This document shows, piece after piece, positions 31,939 to 42,924 of a DNA stretch of 64,000 nt; positions within the stretch are counted from its first letter, which is position 1, and every line of letters begins with the position of its first letter. The DNA is from Saposhnikovia divaricata (lineage: Eukaryota; Streptophyta; Magnoliopsida; Apiales; Apiaceae): NCBI GenBank assembly GCA_036435485.1, contig CM071594.1, positions 105,691,001-105,755,000 of the forward strand, given 5' to 3'. Both the position numbers and the translations under genes were made by a program. The notes below the pieces were generated by a model. It made no database searches and was not told the origin of the DNA. It saw only the letters and a list, made by a program, of their open reading frames with translations.

Positions 31939-33139
31939 GGGAAGTGATTTTGTGAGGGAAGTGATTTTATGCTTCCAGGGCTTTTTAGTAATAAGACCAA
32001 AATACCCCTGCATATTAAATAGAGTATATATTCACTTCTAATTTTATTTTAATCTATTCTCTTATCTCTCTCATCAAACACATAAACTCTCCCCTTTTCC
32101 ATATAACCTAAGCGGCGGCTGTTCTTCCATTTCTGAAAATTTGTAAGTTTCTTTTTCAACTATTCATATAATTTCCTTAATACGTAAATCAGTTGTTCTT
32201 CAAAGTTTGACATATAAACGAGTTTGGGAGTGGTTAAAATTTTTGATTGTTTTCTTTGTGCTGGTTTACATTACTGCAGGTTAAAATGGACGAAGGAGAA
32301 ACATTCTTTAGCAAAAATTTCAATACCCGATCAAGATTAATTGATGATGCCAAAAAGTTTTATGCGTCAAAAGGGTATGCATTATCTATTAAATATTCTA
32401 GAAAAGATAAATATGTTGTGTTTGGTTGTGACAGAGGTGGTAGTTATCGGAATAGACTAAATATTCCAGTTGAAAAAAGGAAGAAAGACTCTAGCTCGCG
32501 ACTTATTAATTGTCCTTTTGAAATTAAAGGGAAGAAATTGGAGGGTGGAAATCGGTTATAGAATTGAAGAATAATTCTCATAATCATGATCCTTCTAATG
32601 ATATGTCTGGTCATCCTTCGGCTCGTCATCTAAGGAAGAAGTTGATAATATTGATAAAATGTGTAAGGCGGGAATTGAGCCGCGTGACATTCTTTCTTCA
32701 TTGCGTGAGAAGAATGATAATTTAGCTGCCGTGGCTCGAACTATATACAATTTGAAAGCTAAACTTCAAAAAAATAGTTTGGGTGGTCGTTCACTTATTC
32801 AAGCTCTTTTTGAGGAATTTGAACATGGAAACTTCATATTTAATTATTTAAAAGATGAGTTTGAATGTATCCAAAATCAGTAATACTTGGAAGGACTTAT
32901 CAGTCGGTGTTTGTGATGGATTGTACTTATAAGACTAATAAGTATGGCTTGCCATTACTTGATATTATCGGAATGTCAAGTTTTAACAAATCTTTTTATG
33001 CTGGTTTCCGTTTTCTACTACATGAAAAACAAGAAGACTACGTGTGGGCATTAAGAATGTTTAATATGCAGGGTATTTTGGTCTTATTACTAGAAAGCCC
33101 TGGAAGCATAAAAACACTTCCCTGGCAAAATCACTTCCC
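31939..33139 (+). mobile_element. Mutator-like element (MULE), deletion derivative
   Basis: The left end GGGAAGTGATTTTGTGAGGG through TTTTTAGTAATAAGACC and AAAATACCC is repeated in inverted form at the right end (33070-33139), giving terminal inverted repeats of about 70-80 bp with few mismatches. The flanking 9-mers AAAAAAAAT and AAAAAAATT match at 8 of 9, as expected for Mutator target duplications. Inside is a decayed transposase on plus. Confidence 0.85.
32286..33093 (+). pseudogene. MULE transposase, frameshifted and truncated
   Basis: ATG at 32286 starts an N-terminal FAR1/zinc-finger-like DNA-binding region (DDAKKFYASKGYALSIKYSR, then a Cys/His-containing stretch VVFGCDRGGSY ... LINCPFEI). 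The frame breaks near 32545 and resumes as VIELKNNSHNHDPS. It breaks again near 32630, continues as EPRDILSSLREKN, and a third frame carries the transposase core start SVFVMDCTYKTNKYGLPLLD, whose Asp in MDCTYKT is the first catalytic residue of MULE DDE domains. The rest of the domain and the SWIM zinc finger are deleted before the right terminal repeat. It encodes no working protein. Confidence 0.8.
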
Positions 33140-33148
33140 AAAAAAATT

Positions 33149-34524
33149 GTCAACATCAATCAACAGAATCACCCACTTCAATTAGATTCCTCGTTGTGAT
33201 CATTTTCTCCATCCTCGTTCCCATTATCATCTTTGTCCTTATTGTCATCACTATAACGATTCTCCTCAAAATTTCTCTTTTTGTCGTCGTTGATTTGGTA
33301 ATGTGTCTTCCATAAACCCATCATGAACCTATTATCGTCGTCATTGTTCTTTCGTCCTATTATCATCTTCATTCATTTGATTTTTCTTTTCCACAAATCA
33401 CAAACTCTCGTAAAAACTCTTGTATTTGGGGGAAATGTCGCGTTTCACGTTGTACTTGGGGGTTAGAGTGTGAGATGCATTTTCTAAATGTGTTTCCCTT
33501 TTTTAATTCTTTTTTAATTTTTTTCCTTAATTTTCGTTTTTAAAAAATATGATGCCCATTCTTGAAATGCATATTAGTGATACCCATATGCAAAATGCAT
33601 ATTAAACCGTTATTTTTGCCCAGGATTTTCAAAATGGGTATTTTTTGTTGCCAGATCTAAAATGGTATTTTTGGTCATTAAATGGTATATTCGATACACT
33701 ATAATGTTCCTCCACCGTGGGTTATCTTAAATCAGTCGTGAAAAGGTTATGGTACCGGTTAATATGTGCAAGGGTTTTTTTTTACAATATGTAGTATGAG
33801 CTAACCCGAGGGATTCACAGGCCACACCCAGCACTCTCTTCTTTATTAAAATATCGATCGTAGCTGATGAATCCGGCTCCATCAAGGTCAGGAACCACGT
33901 AAATCTTGTTCAAAAGTATAAACTCACCACCACTTTTTTCTTATAAACTCACAAATATTAAGACAATGGCAAAAAAACGGCAGATAATCATGAACAATAA
34001 TGGTTGCGATGTCTCTGTTCCAAAGTACAAATTGTTGGACAAAATCTTGTATACCCAACAGCTAGATACAACATTGAGATGAGAAGATTATATTTCCAAT
34101 GTGAGATTATGATGAGAAGGGGTTTACACCATACCTAAAACAATGGAAATCCAGTGCAAAAGTACAACTTGTTCACAAAATAATGTACGCCCAACAGTTT
34201 CAACTTGTCCCATAGATTCCACAAAAAAAAAAAACACATATACTAAGAGTTCATATCATCTTCCACACTACATCTTTCTCATTGTGGTTGGGGATACAAA
34301 TACAATTATATAAATGTCTTGGGCTCAAAAGAAAGGTGCTTTATCGAAATCCTTGAAAACAACCATATCTTTCTTGAACACTATGGATAGGAGGGTATTG
34401 CTCCAAATGTCCCCCTCTTTCCATTACATCAATCTTCAGGTCCTCGTGATGATCTTTTAGTTCTACAGAAAAGAAGAAAATAGGATTAACAGATATTGTT
34501 AATATCATCAGCCAATAAGGTGCA
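33149..34524. other. Intergenic sequence without supported gene
   Basis: A minus-strand acidic, Asp/Asn-rich frame (33178-33372) is low-complexity and not believed. At 33545-33690, GATGCCCATTCTTGAAATGC and AAAATGGGTATTTTT resemble the borders of the 6947-7800 repeat. At 34015-34215 a unit with AAAGTACAA(A/C)TTGTT ... CCCAACAG is repeated twice. Confidence 0.45.
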
Positions 34525-34766
34525 TTAACTATAAGAAATGCCATTCATCTCTCCTACACATGCGCCCAAGTTTACAAGGCCAACAGCTTCATCAATTTCA
34601 GTCAAGGCATCAAACCTTATTTCCACCTTCGGATCATGGCTGCAAAACCGAGACAATCTTGTTATGCAAGCCAAAGAAAATCATTCAACAAGTGATGACT
34701 TTTAAAAGAAGTTTCGATGCTGTTAACTGACCTTGCTATAGACTCGTCATGATCAAAGGAAACAAC
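34525..34766 (-). pseudogene. Unrecognised spliced gene end
   Basis: Two minus-strand exons, 34766-34732 and 34639-34525, have good AG/GT borders and join in phase to give VVSFDHDESIAS and then HDPKVEIRFDALTEIDEAV ... VGEMNGISYS followed by TAA. The acidic C-terminus is not one I recognise. In-phase splicing suggests a true gene remnant. The upstream exons may include 36262-36086 but no join is demonstrable. Confidence 0.4.
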
Positions 34767-36085
34767 CTGCAGAATATGTTGAAACTTATTATTCCAACAT
34801 TTAAACGAGAAAACATCTGTAATCAATCATACTAGATAGATAGGGGAGGTAGAAACAAAAAATACCAATCAAGTAACATGTCATGTAATCCCAAAACAAT
34901 GCAACACGGTTTATAAAAGGGAAATACTACAAAATATATGATAGAGAAATATGGTATTATCTCTGTATTCTCATTCTATAATACTAACAGCATTTAACAC
35001 TTTTGCTTTTCTAGCACCACTGACCGTGGAGTATCTGAAAGGGTCCAAAATTTCCGAACATCCGTGCAAAATAAGATTACAACTCCTAGGTCTGTGGATG
35101 CCGTCTTTTAGATGATTAATAATTGTATCAAAAAAGGACTGGCAGCAGTTGTTTTAGCATATCATTTGCAGACATGACAATTTGTCATATCTAGAAGGCA
35201 AAAGTTGTACAGATTTCATGACAAAAGGAAGTACTCCAATCAACACAGTTATGTGAACATCAATTCCTTAATGTATGAAGTACTCCAATCAACACAGTTA
35301 TGTGAACATCAACTGCACATCTAACCTCCACTACAAGAAAAATCAGTTCATGCAACAGTTTTTCACTATTGTCTGACACCGTTTTTTTTCGTTGTCTATC
35401 GGGCAGTTGTCTTATTGAAATCAGACAATGGTTTTACACCCGTTGCTAGAAGAAAGTAACACAACCGTTCCACCGCCATTGTCCAACAGATTGCAAGACA
35501 ACGCCCCATTTTTTGGACGCCGTTGTATAACATCTAGAAACAACAACGCTCTGTTTAAAAACCCTGTCTGAAATGAAGTCAGTCAAGTGTTTTAAAAATA
35601 ACATCTGTTGTTGTTCAAGGGTTAAGACAATGGTTCCTTAAATAGAAAGAGTTGTTAGAACTCTAACACTACAACAAATATGATATTAGATATGTTTCCC
35701 GTTGTGAAGAGTTTCTGAATACAATGTTTTTATATAAGAAAGTTATGTGAAAGGAGTCCTACAATGGCTTCTTCTAAAGCATGGCATGGCTATTGTCTCA
35801 TATGATTTTTAGCAACTATTATTAAAGATGCCTTCTTTGACTAAAAATAGACTAGACAATGGTTTATTTATGAAAAAAAACTATGCTGGACAATACGATC
35901 AACACACCAAAATTACTATAAATTATACATTACTTAAGTATAAAAAATGTCAGCATTGCTTTCAAGGCTGAATGGTTCCTCATTAATGAAATAAATTATA
36001 CATCTGCTGCCCCTCCGGGGAAAGCTAAATTTCAGCAAACATTGTTTCTTGGTGCAAGAAAAGATGGCCGAGACTTTCATGGTGA
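34767..36085. other. Spacer with CACTA-type ends and a 50 bp duplication
   Basis: CACTACAAGAAAAATCAG (35329) and CACTACAACAAATATG (35667) are left termini of CACTA transposons. Between and after them GACAATGGTT motifs recur in the style of CACTA subterminal repeats. No right end (inverse TTCTTGTAGTG) was found. GAAGTACTCCAATCAACACA ... GTGAACATCAA is tandemly duplicated at 35228-35263 and 35278-35313. Confidence 0.55.
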
Positions 36086-36262
36086 TTATGCCTTTGTTTT
36101 CCCTTTCCTAAGTCTTTCTAGATCTGCTTCGGCATCTTTCAACTGCTGTGCTAGTGTAGATACTTTCAGTTCCAGCTCTTCTATGGTGCCTCGTGTGATG
36201 GCAGGTTTGTGTGGTGTTAAAAAATTACGTGAAAAATCTTTCAAAGCATCAACCCCGCAAAC
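36086..36262 (-). pseudogene. Unrecognised coiled-coil-like exon
   Basis: After an acceptor at 36264-36263 the minus strand reads VCGVDALKDFSRNFLTPHKP, then a charged heptad-like stretch IEELELKVSTLAQQLKDAEA and DLERLRKGKTKA followed by TAA. It looks like a terminal exon with a short coiled coil. The protein is not recognised. Confidence 0.4.
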
Positions 36263-36748
36263 CTACAAGAACACTTCTATTAACCAGAGAAAATTGCAGA
36301 GGAATCTTAAAACATCAGTTATCAAGAGGTAACAGAACTCATAAATGTCACAATTAATAAATGGATATCAGTTATCAAGAGATAAGAAATTGGTCTTAGA
36401 CTAAACGCAACCATTGAGTATTTACAGATAAGAAATGTCTATAACCTAAAGAATGTTCTGGGTTCGAAAAATCATATCATACTGACTAAGTAATATGATG
36501 TGGGAGTGTACTTTATCTTGTTGTTTTGTTTACTCCCTCTCCTCTTGGTTACAGTTCTTTTTTTACCATACAAACATGTACACAAACATGTGTGTGCCAA
36601 ACTATTTAAAGACTAAAACAATGCAATATTTACATAAGCAATAGCACCAAAAACTGCAATACTACAGAACATAGCTAATTACTATAAATTTAATGGTTAC
36701 AAACTATTGTATTAACAGCTATAGTTAAATGTAATAAAGTAACCAGAC
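36263..36748. other. Intron-like or intergenic AT-rich sequence
   Basis: Nothing recognised. Confidence 0.5.
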
Positions 36749-37460
36749 CTTGAAGGAGTTCTTTCTCTCGGCGGAGTTCTTTGACACCTAGGGGATCTCC
36801 TGTAATTCTGATATCTAGAATGCGTAGTAGAAAGTTATTCAGTACAGAAAAACTCATAAGAAGTAGCTTCCTGCTGCAACAATATATATTTATTACCTGT
36901 CTCGCTCACTTCTGCCATAGCGATACCGCCTTATAGGTGAACGATCTGAAGAATGGTATCTGCGAGCATTAGAGTACCGCTGACTGAAACCTCTTCCTCG
37001 TCTGATCCGCTTAGTTGAACCATCTGGAGAGGGACTCCTAGATATATATGCTCCTTGCACGATCAGCATAATGTGACCTTGCCCTACGACCATAACTAAC
37101 AGGGCTCCTGGAGTAACTGCGACGGCTATTCCTTGTATTCCTTGTATGCGCTCTAGTTGGACTTCTAGGACTGATGCTTCGACTCCTGGACATCAATGTC
37201 AAATATTTTTAAGATTTGATGGAGCATTCAAAGCACAAACAGGAACTCAAGTGCAAAGAAATGCAAAGTTGACCTAGATTTGCCAGGATGATCATCTACT
37301 ACATCAGGTTGTCTTTCTGAACTTTTTTCAGATTTTGTTTCCATTTCAATCCCATTGCTTTTTCGCTGTCCATTTTCCCTTGGGAATTCACCTTCCTCCC
37401 TCTCAAGCATATTGGGTGAAATCCTATTTTGATGATGAAGTGAAAGGTCTTCCCTTTCTC
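36749..37460 (-). pseudogene. RS-domain exons of a CYP63/CYP95-like cyclophilin
   Basis: Minus-strand exons 37460-37274, 37195-36897 and 36814-36749 have consistent borders and phases. They read EREEGEFPRENGQRKSN, then RSRSISPRSPTR and RRGRGFSQRYSNARRYHSSD followed by RSPIRRYRYGRSERDR, then YQNYRRSPRCQRTPPRERTP. The GRGF(S/T)xRY-ARRY block and Arg/Ser repeats match the C-terminal part of plant multidomain cyclophilins of the CYP63/CYP95 type, nuclear prolyl isomerases that bind SR splicing factors. The cyclophilin domain is not found. A TA expansion near 37041-37048 puts a stop in frame (SIYI then stop) before the frame resumes as SRSPSPDG. This is a broken remnant, with a Reina element lying 165 bp upstream of its first visible exon. 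Confidence 0.65.
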
Positions 37461-37625
37461 CTAGCAAAGGCAAAAAAAATTCAGCTGCACAAATTAACAA
37501 AAGAAAGCATACAGCACTATGGACACATCTGAAATCAGGTAACAAGGGTATCATGGTGCTTAATATGGATGAAATAATTAGAAAATGAAAAATAGAAGAT
37601 ATAAGGAACAAATGTGGCATGATAT

Positions 37626-37986
37626 TGTAACTATCTCAACTAAATTGACAGTGGTTGAGATAGTCAATAATTTATTAACTTATGTTTTAAATAAAAGAAT
37701 TCAGTTGGGCAACCATGTCGTTTAGAAAAGTATGGGAAAAGCACGTGCCTAACAGAATGAGGGAAGTCACCAACGGATGGGTGACACGTGTCTACCAACA
37801 GACTACAAAAGGAGGAGAGATAGTTGAGACTAGGCAGACTTGAACAAACATTATCTTTCTCTTGTATTTTATTTCCTCTGCTATTACCCTGTACTTTTCA
37901 TTTTTCTAATGCCAGTTCGATTCCTTTCATATTGTTTCAGTGTTATTTTATTTACTTTCTGCAATTAGCATAAATTGTTGGTTACA
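37626..37986 (+). repeat. 5' LTR of the Reina-like element
   Basis: It spans TGTAAC to TTACA, with ACACGTG and GCACGTG E-box-like sites internally. It would hold the element promoter. Confidence 0.92.
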
Positions 37987-37989
37987 AAT

Positions 37990-38001
37990 TGGTATCAGAG
38001 C
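37990..38001 (+). other. Primer-binding site
   Basis: TGGTATCAGAGC lies three bases inside the LTR, complementary to initiator Met tRNA. Confidence 0.9.
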
Positions 38002-38027
38002 GGCCGGTTCCTTGGCTGCAGTCAATC

Positions 38028-41000
38028 ATGGCGGAGGGCACACGTATCAAGACCCTAGATGAGAGATTGGGGGTGACAGAAGGGAAGTTGAGAGAGATGA
38101 CTGAGGAGCTCAGTAAGAACAGAGAGCAAATGAAGACGAGGCTCGGTGATATGAATCAGAAGGTGGATGGATTGGGCCTTCGTATGGATAAAGTGGATAG
38201 TCAACTATCAGATCTGAAGCAGCTGATTATGGGGCTTCACCAAGGGAAGGATACCGATAAGACCTCAACACCAACATCCGAAGTAGTGATCGAAATTGGA
38301 TCTGAACATCAACCTAACCATCATACTGAGGTAACAAAAGACTTTCATTCTCCCTTGTCGAATAGTAATATTTCAGCTGCTAGTACTCAGACTACTACTG
38401 TTACACCTTACTCTACTTACTCTGCGTACACGGTACCACCTGTTTATACCGTACCTCCCACTCCGATCTCTAGTATGAACCCTAATTACACTGCTAGCTT
38501 TAATGCCCAGTATGTTCAAGCACCACCTTACAATGCTTACACACAACCTAGCACCTCTACTGTAACTCCTCCCCATCAACAAATAGTTGTCCCACCATAT
38601 AATAATTTTCCATACCAGAATCATACACCCCCATTCAATTATATAAATCCACCCATTAGTCCCACAGGACAGCCTCCACATACTGCTATTCATTTCAACC
38701 CCAAGCTAGAATTTCCCAAGTTTGATGGAACAGATCCAAAAGGATGGGTAATTAGAGCAGAACAATACTTCGAGTTTGTAAATATTGAGGAAGGAAGGAA
38801 AGTGAAAATGGCTGGAATACATTTTGAAGGGAAGGCTAATATATGGTATAGATTCTACCAATCTGGAAGGGGAATTATTAATTGGAAGTTGTTTACAGCA
38901 GATGTGGTAACTAGATTTGAGAACCCGGAGTGTAGAGATGTCCAAGACCTGTTTAATAAGTTAAAACAGGTTACTACTGTGTCAGAATATGAGGATAGCT
39001 TCGAAGAACTCAGGGCATTGGTGGTGGCAAAGAATAGAGGCTTCACAGAAGAGTACTTCGTATCCAGTTTCATCAGTGGCTTGAAAGAGTCAATAAAAGG
39101 GGCTGTTAGAATGTTCAGACCCCAATCTTTAACAGATGCTGTGTACTTGGCAAAACAGGAAGAGTCCAGAAGTCCAAAAGGATACTCTACTCAAGTGGTC
39201 AAGCCCACAGTTACTGTCACCAAAGGCAGCCAACAGTACAATACTCTGACCAAATCTCCAACTCCTAACACATACAAGGCTGCCAGCTATCCTGCCAGGG
39301 AAATAAACAGAAATAGGTCAACACTGAGTAGTAAGGAGATTATAGAGAGAAGGGAGAGAGGACAATGTTTTCACTGTGATGAGAGGTATCATCCTGGCCA
39401 ACAATGTAAATCCAGATTGTATATGCTAAGTGGAGAGGACCAGTACAATGAGGAAGAGACAGAGGTTGTAGATATGATTAACGAAATGGAAAAGGTACTT
39501 GCCACACCTGATATGCCTGGAGAGATTTCAATCAATGCATTGTCAGGTCACAGCTCAGCCAGTACTATAAGGATGCAGGGCAAGTTTAAAGGCAGACTAT
39601 TGAATATATTGATTGATAGTGGGTCAACCCACAGTTTCATGGACAAGGGAATTGTTAAACAACTAGGATTCGTGGCAGAGATAGATTCACCACTTATGGT
39701 TACAGTTGCTGATGGGACAAGTATATTAGTGGACTCAATTTGCAAGAAGGTAGACTATGATATCCAAGGCCATCACTTTGTATCAGAATTGAGACCATTT
39801 CAGTTAGGGGGATCAGACATTATTTTGGGAGTGGATTGGCTCAAGTTGCACAGTCCAGTCACCTTTGATTATAATAAGTGTAATGTCACATTGATGAAAG
39901 GAGGGAAGACAGTCACACTTCAAGGTGCTAACACCAGTGGGAGTATACAGTTTATATCTGGAAAAAGGCTCAACAAATTGATGAGGTCACAGAAAGGAAT
40001 TACTCAAGGGTGCATCTGCATGATCACTGCTGACAAGAAGGAAGAGAATGATGCAACCAACACACCTGACTCATCACCAGCCCTAGCAGCTCTTTTGGTG
40101 AAATACAAGGCTGTTTTTGAAGAACCTAAGGGTTTACCTCCCAATAGACTCCATGACCACAAGATTCCTCTACTTGAAGGAAGTCAACCTATAAACCAAA
40201 GAAGTTACAGGGTGCCCTATGTGCAAAAGGCTGAAATTGAACAGCAGATCAAAGAGATGCTGAAATCTGGAATTATACAAGAGAGCACCAGCCCCTTTGC
40301 CTCTCCTATAATCCTAGTCAAAAAGAAGGATGGGACATGGCGGATGTGTGTGGATTATAGGAAGCTAAATGATGTCACAGTCAAAAATAAATACCCTATA
40401 CCCTTGATAGACGAGTTGCTGGATGAACTGAAGGGAGCATGCTGGTTTACCAAGCTTGACTTAAGAGCAGGGTACCATCAGATTAGGGTGGCACAAGAAG
40501 ATGTGTACAAGACTGCATTTCGAACCCATCAAGGCTTGTATGAGTTCAAGGTAATGCCCTTTGGGCTTACCAATGCACCTGCAACCTTCCAATCACTGAT
40601 GAACACAGTGTTTAAAAACCAATTGAGGAGGTCAGTACTGGTTTTTTTTGATGACATTCTGGTGTATAGTGCTACCTATGAAGACCACCTGGTGCATTTG
40701 GAAGAAGTATTGCAGTTACTGAAAGAGCAACAACTATTTGCTAAGAAGAGCAAGTGTATGTTTGGACAGAATAAGCTTGAATACTTGGGACACATCATCT
40801 CTGATCAAGGGGTTTCCACAGATCCAGAAAAAATAAAGGCTATGAAAGAGTGGCCTCTACCCAAGAACATCAAGCAACTAAGGGCTTTTCTAGGCCTTAC
40901 TGGATACTACAGGAGGTTTGTGAAGGGGTATGGAGAAATCAGTAAGCCCTTGACTCAGTTACTGAAGAAAGGAATGTTTGAATGGTCTATAGAAGCTACT

Positions 41001-42896
41001 ATAGCCTTTAACAGACTCAAGAATGCCATGACATCTGCACCAGTCTTAGCTCTTCCAGATTATACTATTCCTTTTGTGGTGGAAACAGATGCCAGTGGAG
41101 CAGGGATAGGGGCAGTTCTAATGCAAAAAGGTAGACCACTGGCATACCTCAGTAAAAGCCTCACTAAGAAGCAACAAAGTATGTCAACATATGAAAAGGA
41201 ATTACTAGCACTGGTCATGGCAACTCATAGGTGGCATACCTATTTGCAAGGGCATCATTTTGTGATTAAAACCGACCATCAGAGCCTAAAGTATTTACTG
41301 GAACAGAGATTGTCCACTTTACTCCAGCAGAAATGGTTGGCCAAACTTATGGGGTTGGACTATGAAATAGTATACAAAAAGGGAAAGGAAAATGTGGTGG
41401 CAGATGCATTGTCAAGGCTACCAGTAAGGGAACAAGGGGAGTTGCAGGAGGTTACAGCTACCCAACAAGAATGGTTAGAAAACATTGTTAAAAGCTATGA
41501 AAATGATGAGCATGCTCACAATATCATTGAGGGAATAATTGCTAAAGATCCAGAATATGCCAAGTTTGCTTTTCATAAAGGAATCATCAAAATGGGAGGA
41601 AAGCTATATGTGGGTACTCAAGGGCCAGCAAAAAGTCATATCATGTGGGAAATGCATGACAGTCCTAGTGGAGGCCACTCTGGTCAAGAAGCCACTTGGA
41701 AAAGAATAGCTCAATTCTTCTACTGGCCTCACATGAGGAAAGAAATTGCAGAATATGTGCAAGCCTGTGACCTTTGTCAAAGAATTAAATCTGGTAATCA
41801 CCTTCCAAACGGGTTGTTGGAACCACTCCCCATTCCTGTGCAAGTATGGGAGGATATTTCACTTGACTTTATTGAGGGATTGCCTAAGTCTGCAGAGAAG
41901 GATTGCATAATGGTTGTAGTAGATAGGCTAACTAAGGTTGCTCACTTTATTGCATTGTCACATCCCTTCAGTGCCACAAATGTAGCTCAAGCCTTTCTGG
42001 ATAATATCTATAGGCTACATGGGTTGCCTAAAACTATGGTCTCTGATAGAGACAAGTTGTTCACCAGTAAATTTTGGAAAGAACTATTCCAGCTAGTGGG
42101 AACTCAGCTTCACATGAGTACTTCCTACCATCCTCAAACGGATGGTCAAACAGAACGACTCAATAGATGTTTGGAACAGTATCTGAGAGCCATGGTGGGG
42201 CATAGACCTAAGTCTTGGGTGAAATGGCTACCACTAGCTGAGTGGTGGTATAATTCTACATATCACAGTGCTATCAGGATGAGTCCCTATGAAGCATTAT
42301 ATGGTACTAAACCTAGACAGTTGTGTTTACCAACGAATCACAAGTCTTCCAATGAGGCAGTTCAAGAGTTCCAGATACAGAGGGAAGCCCTGAACCAACT
42401 GTTGTGCGATGCCATCATCTCTGCTCAACACAAGTACAAGTACTATGCTGACAAGAAAAGGCAGGAGGTGCAGCTACAAGTGGGAGATATGGTGTTTTTA
42501 AAGTTACAACCCTATAGGCAACTTTCTGTGGCTGTAAGGAAATACCTCAAGCTGTCTCATAAATACTTTGGTCCATTTAAAATTGTAGAGAGAGTGGGCA
42601 AGGTTGCTTATAAGTTGGAGTTACCTCCTAACAGTGCGGTCCACCCAGTGTTCCATGTAAGTCTCCTCAAGAAGAAGGTGGGGAACAAGTATTCTGTAGC
42701 TACAGAACTACCAAAACTGGGTACTGAAGGCCAGTTTTTGGTTTATCCAGTGAAGGTGATTGACAGGAAGATTATTAAGAAGGGGAATGCAGCAGTTGTC
42801 CAATGGTTAATTCACTGGTCCAATACAGTTCCAGAGGATGCAACATGGGAGTTAGCTTCAGTGATACAGGAGCAATACCCTGACTTCAATCCTTGA
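38028..42896 (+). CDS. Reina-like gag-pol polyprotein
   Basis: The ATG at 38028 is preferred because the frame upstream of it is primer-site sequence. The reading frame is 1622 codons and unbroken. In order: an N-terminal coiled coil; a Pro/Tyr/Thr-rich linker; gag (FDGTDPKGWVIRAEQYF); a zinc-knuckle-like CFHCDERYHPGQQC; protease with IDSGSTHSFMD; reverse transcriptase with KLDLRAGYHQI and catalytic FFDDILVYS; RNase H with TDASGAGIGAVL and TDHQSLKYL; an HHCC integrase zinc finger; the integrase core (LDFIEGLPKS, DRDKLFTSKFW, YHPQTDGQTE); and a C-terminal chromodomain-like end (VIDRKIIKKG ... VQWLIHWSN ... ATWELASVI). Catalytic residues appear intact. No termination between gag and pol is seen, so cleavage by its own protease is expected. 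Confidence 0.95.
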   Translation: MAEGTRIKTLDERLGVTEGKLREMTEELSKNREQMKTRLGDMNQKVDGLGLRMDKVDSQLSDLKQLIMGLHQGKDTDKTSTPTSEVVIEIGSEHQPNHHTEVTKDFHSPLSNSNISAASTQTTTVTPYSTYSAYTVPPVYTVPPTPISSMNPNYTASFNAQYVQAPPYNAYTQPSTSTVTPPHQQIVVPPYNNFPYQNHTPPFNYINPPISPTGQPPHTAIHFNPKLEFPKFDGTDPKGWVIRAEQYFEFVNIEEGRKVKMAGIHFEGKANIWYRFYQSGRGIINWKLFTADVVTRFENPECRDVQDLFNKLKQVTTVSEYEDSFEELRALVVAKNRGFTEEYFVSSFISGLKESIKGAVRMFRPQSLTDAVYLAKQEESRSPKGYSTQVVKPTVTVTKGSQQYNTLTKSPTPNTYKAASYPAREINRNRSTLSSKEIIERRERGQCFHCDERYHPGQQCKSRLYMLSGEDQYNEEETEVVDMINEMEKVLATPDMPGEISINALSGHSSASTIRMQGKFKGRLLNILIDSGSTHSFMDKGIVKQLGFVAEIDSPLMVTVADGTSILVDSICKKVDYDIQGHHFVSELRPFQLGGSDIILGVDWLKLHSPVTFDYNKCNVTLMKGGKTVTLQGANTSGSIQFISGKRLNKLMRSQKGITQGCICMITADKKEENDATNTPDSSPALAALLVKYKAVFEEPKGLPPNRLHDHKIPLLEGSQPINQRSYRVPYVQKAEIEQQIKEMLKSGIIQESTSPFASPIILVKKKDGTWRMCVDYRKLNDVTVKNKYPIPLIDELLDELKGACWFTKLDLRAGYHQIRVAQEDVYKTAFRTHQGLYEFKVMPFGLTNAPATFQSLMNTVFKNQLRRSVLVFFDDILVYSATYEDHLVHLEEVLQLLKEQQLFAKKSKCMFGQNKLEYLGHIISDQGVSTDPEKIKAMKEWPLPKNIKQLRAFLGLTGYYRRFVKGYGEISKPLTQLLKKGMFEWSIEATIAFNRLKNAMTSAPVLALPDYTIPFVVETDASGAGIGAVLMQKGRPLAYLSKSLTKKQQSMSTYEKELLALVMATHRWHTYLQGHHFVIKTDHQSLKYLLEQRLSTLLQQKWLAKLMGLDYEIVYKKGKENVVADALSRLPVREQGELQEVTATQQEWLENIVKSYENDEHAHNIIEGIIAKDPEYAKFAFHKGIIKMGGKLYVGTQGPAKSHIMWEMHDSPSGGHSGQEATWKRIAQFFYWPHMRKEIAEYVQACDLCQRIKSGNHLPNGLLEPLPIPVQVWEDISLDFIEGLPKSAEKDCIMVVVDRLTKVAHFIALSHPFSATNVAQAFLDNIYRLHGLPKTMVSDRDKLFTSKFWKELFQLVGTQLHMSTSYHPQTDGQTERLNRCLEQYLRAMVGHRPKSWVKWLPLAEWWYNSTYHSAIRMSPYEALYGTKPRQLCLPTNHKSSNEAVQEFQIQREALNQLLCDAIISAQHKYKYYADKKRQEVQLQVGDMVFLKLQPYRQLSVAVRKYLKLSHKYFGPFKIVERVGKVAYKLELPPNSAVHPVFHVSLLKKKVGNKYSVATELPKLGTEGQFLVYPVKVIDRKIIKKGNAAVVQWLIHWSNTVPEDATWELASVIQEQYPDFNP

Positions 42897-42924
42897 GGTC
42901 AAGGATTGTTTAAGGAGGAGACAT

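Noticed and set aside
32247..32561. Host FAR1-like transcription factor
   Set aside because: The region lies within MULE terminal repeats and continues into MULE transposase, so it is element-borne.
33178..33372. Acidic Asp/Asn-rich minus-strand frame
   Set aside because: Low-complexity translation of a TCATTATC-rich tract, with no domain and no splice context.
38373..41843. Minus-strand frames within the Reina-like element
   Set aside because: Shadows of the intact plus-strand polyprotein.
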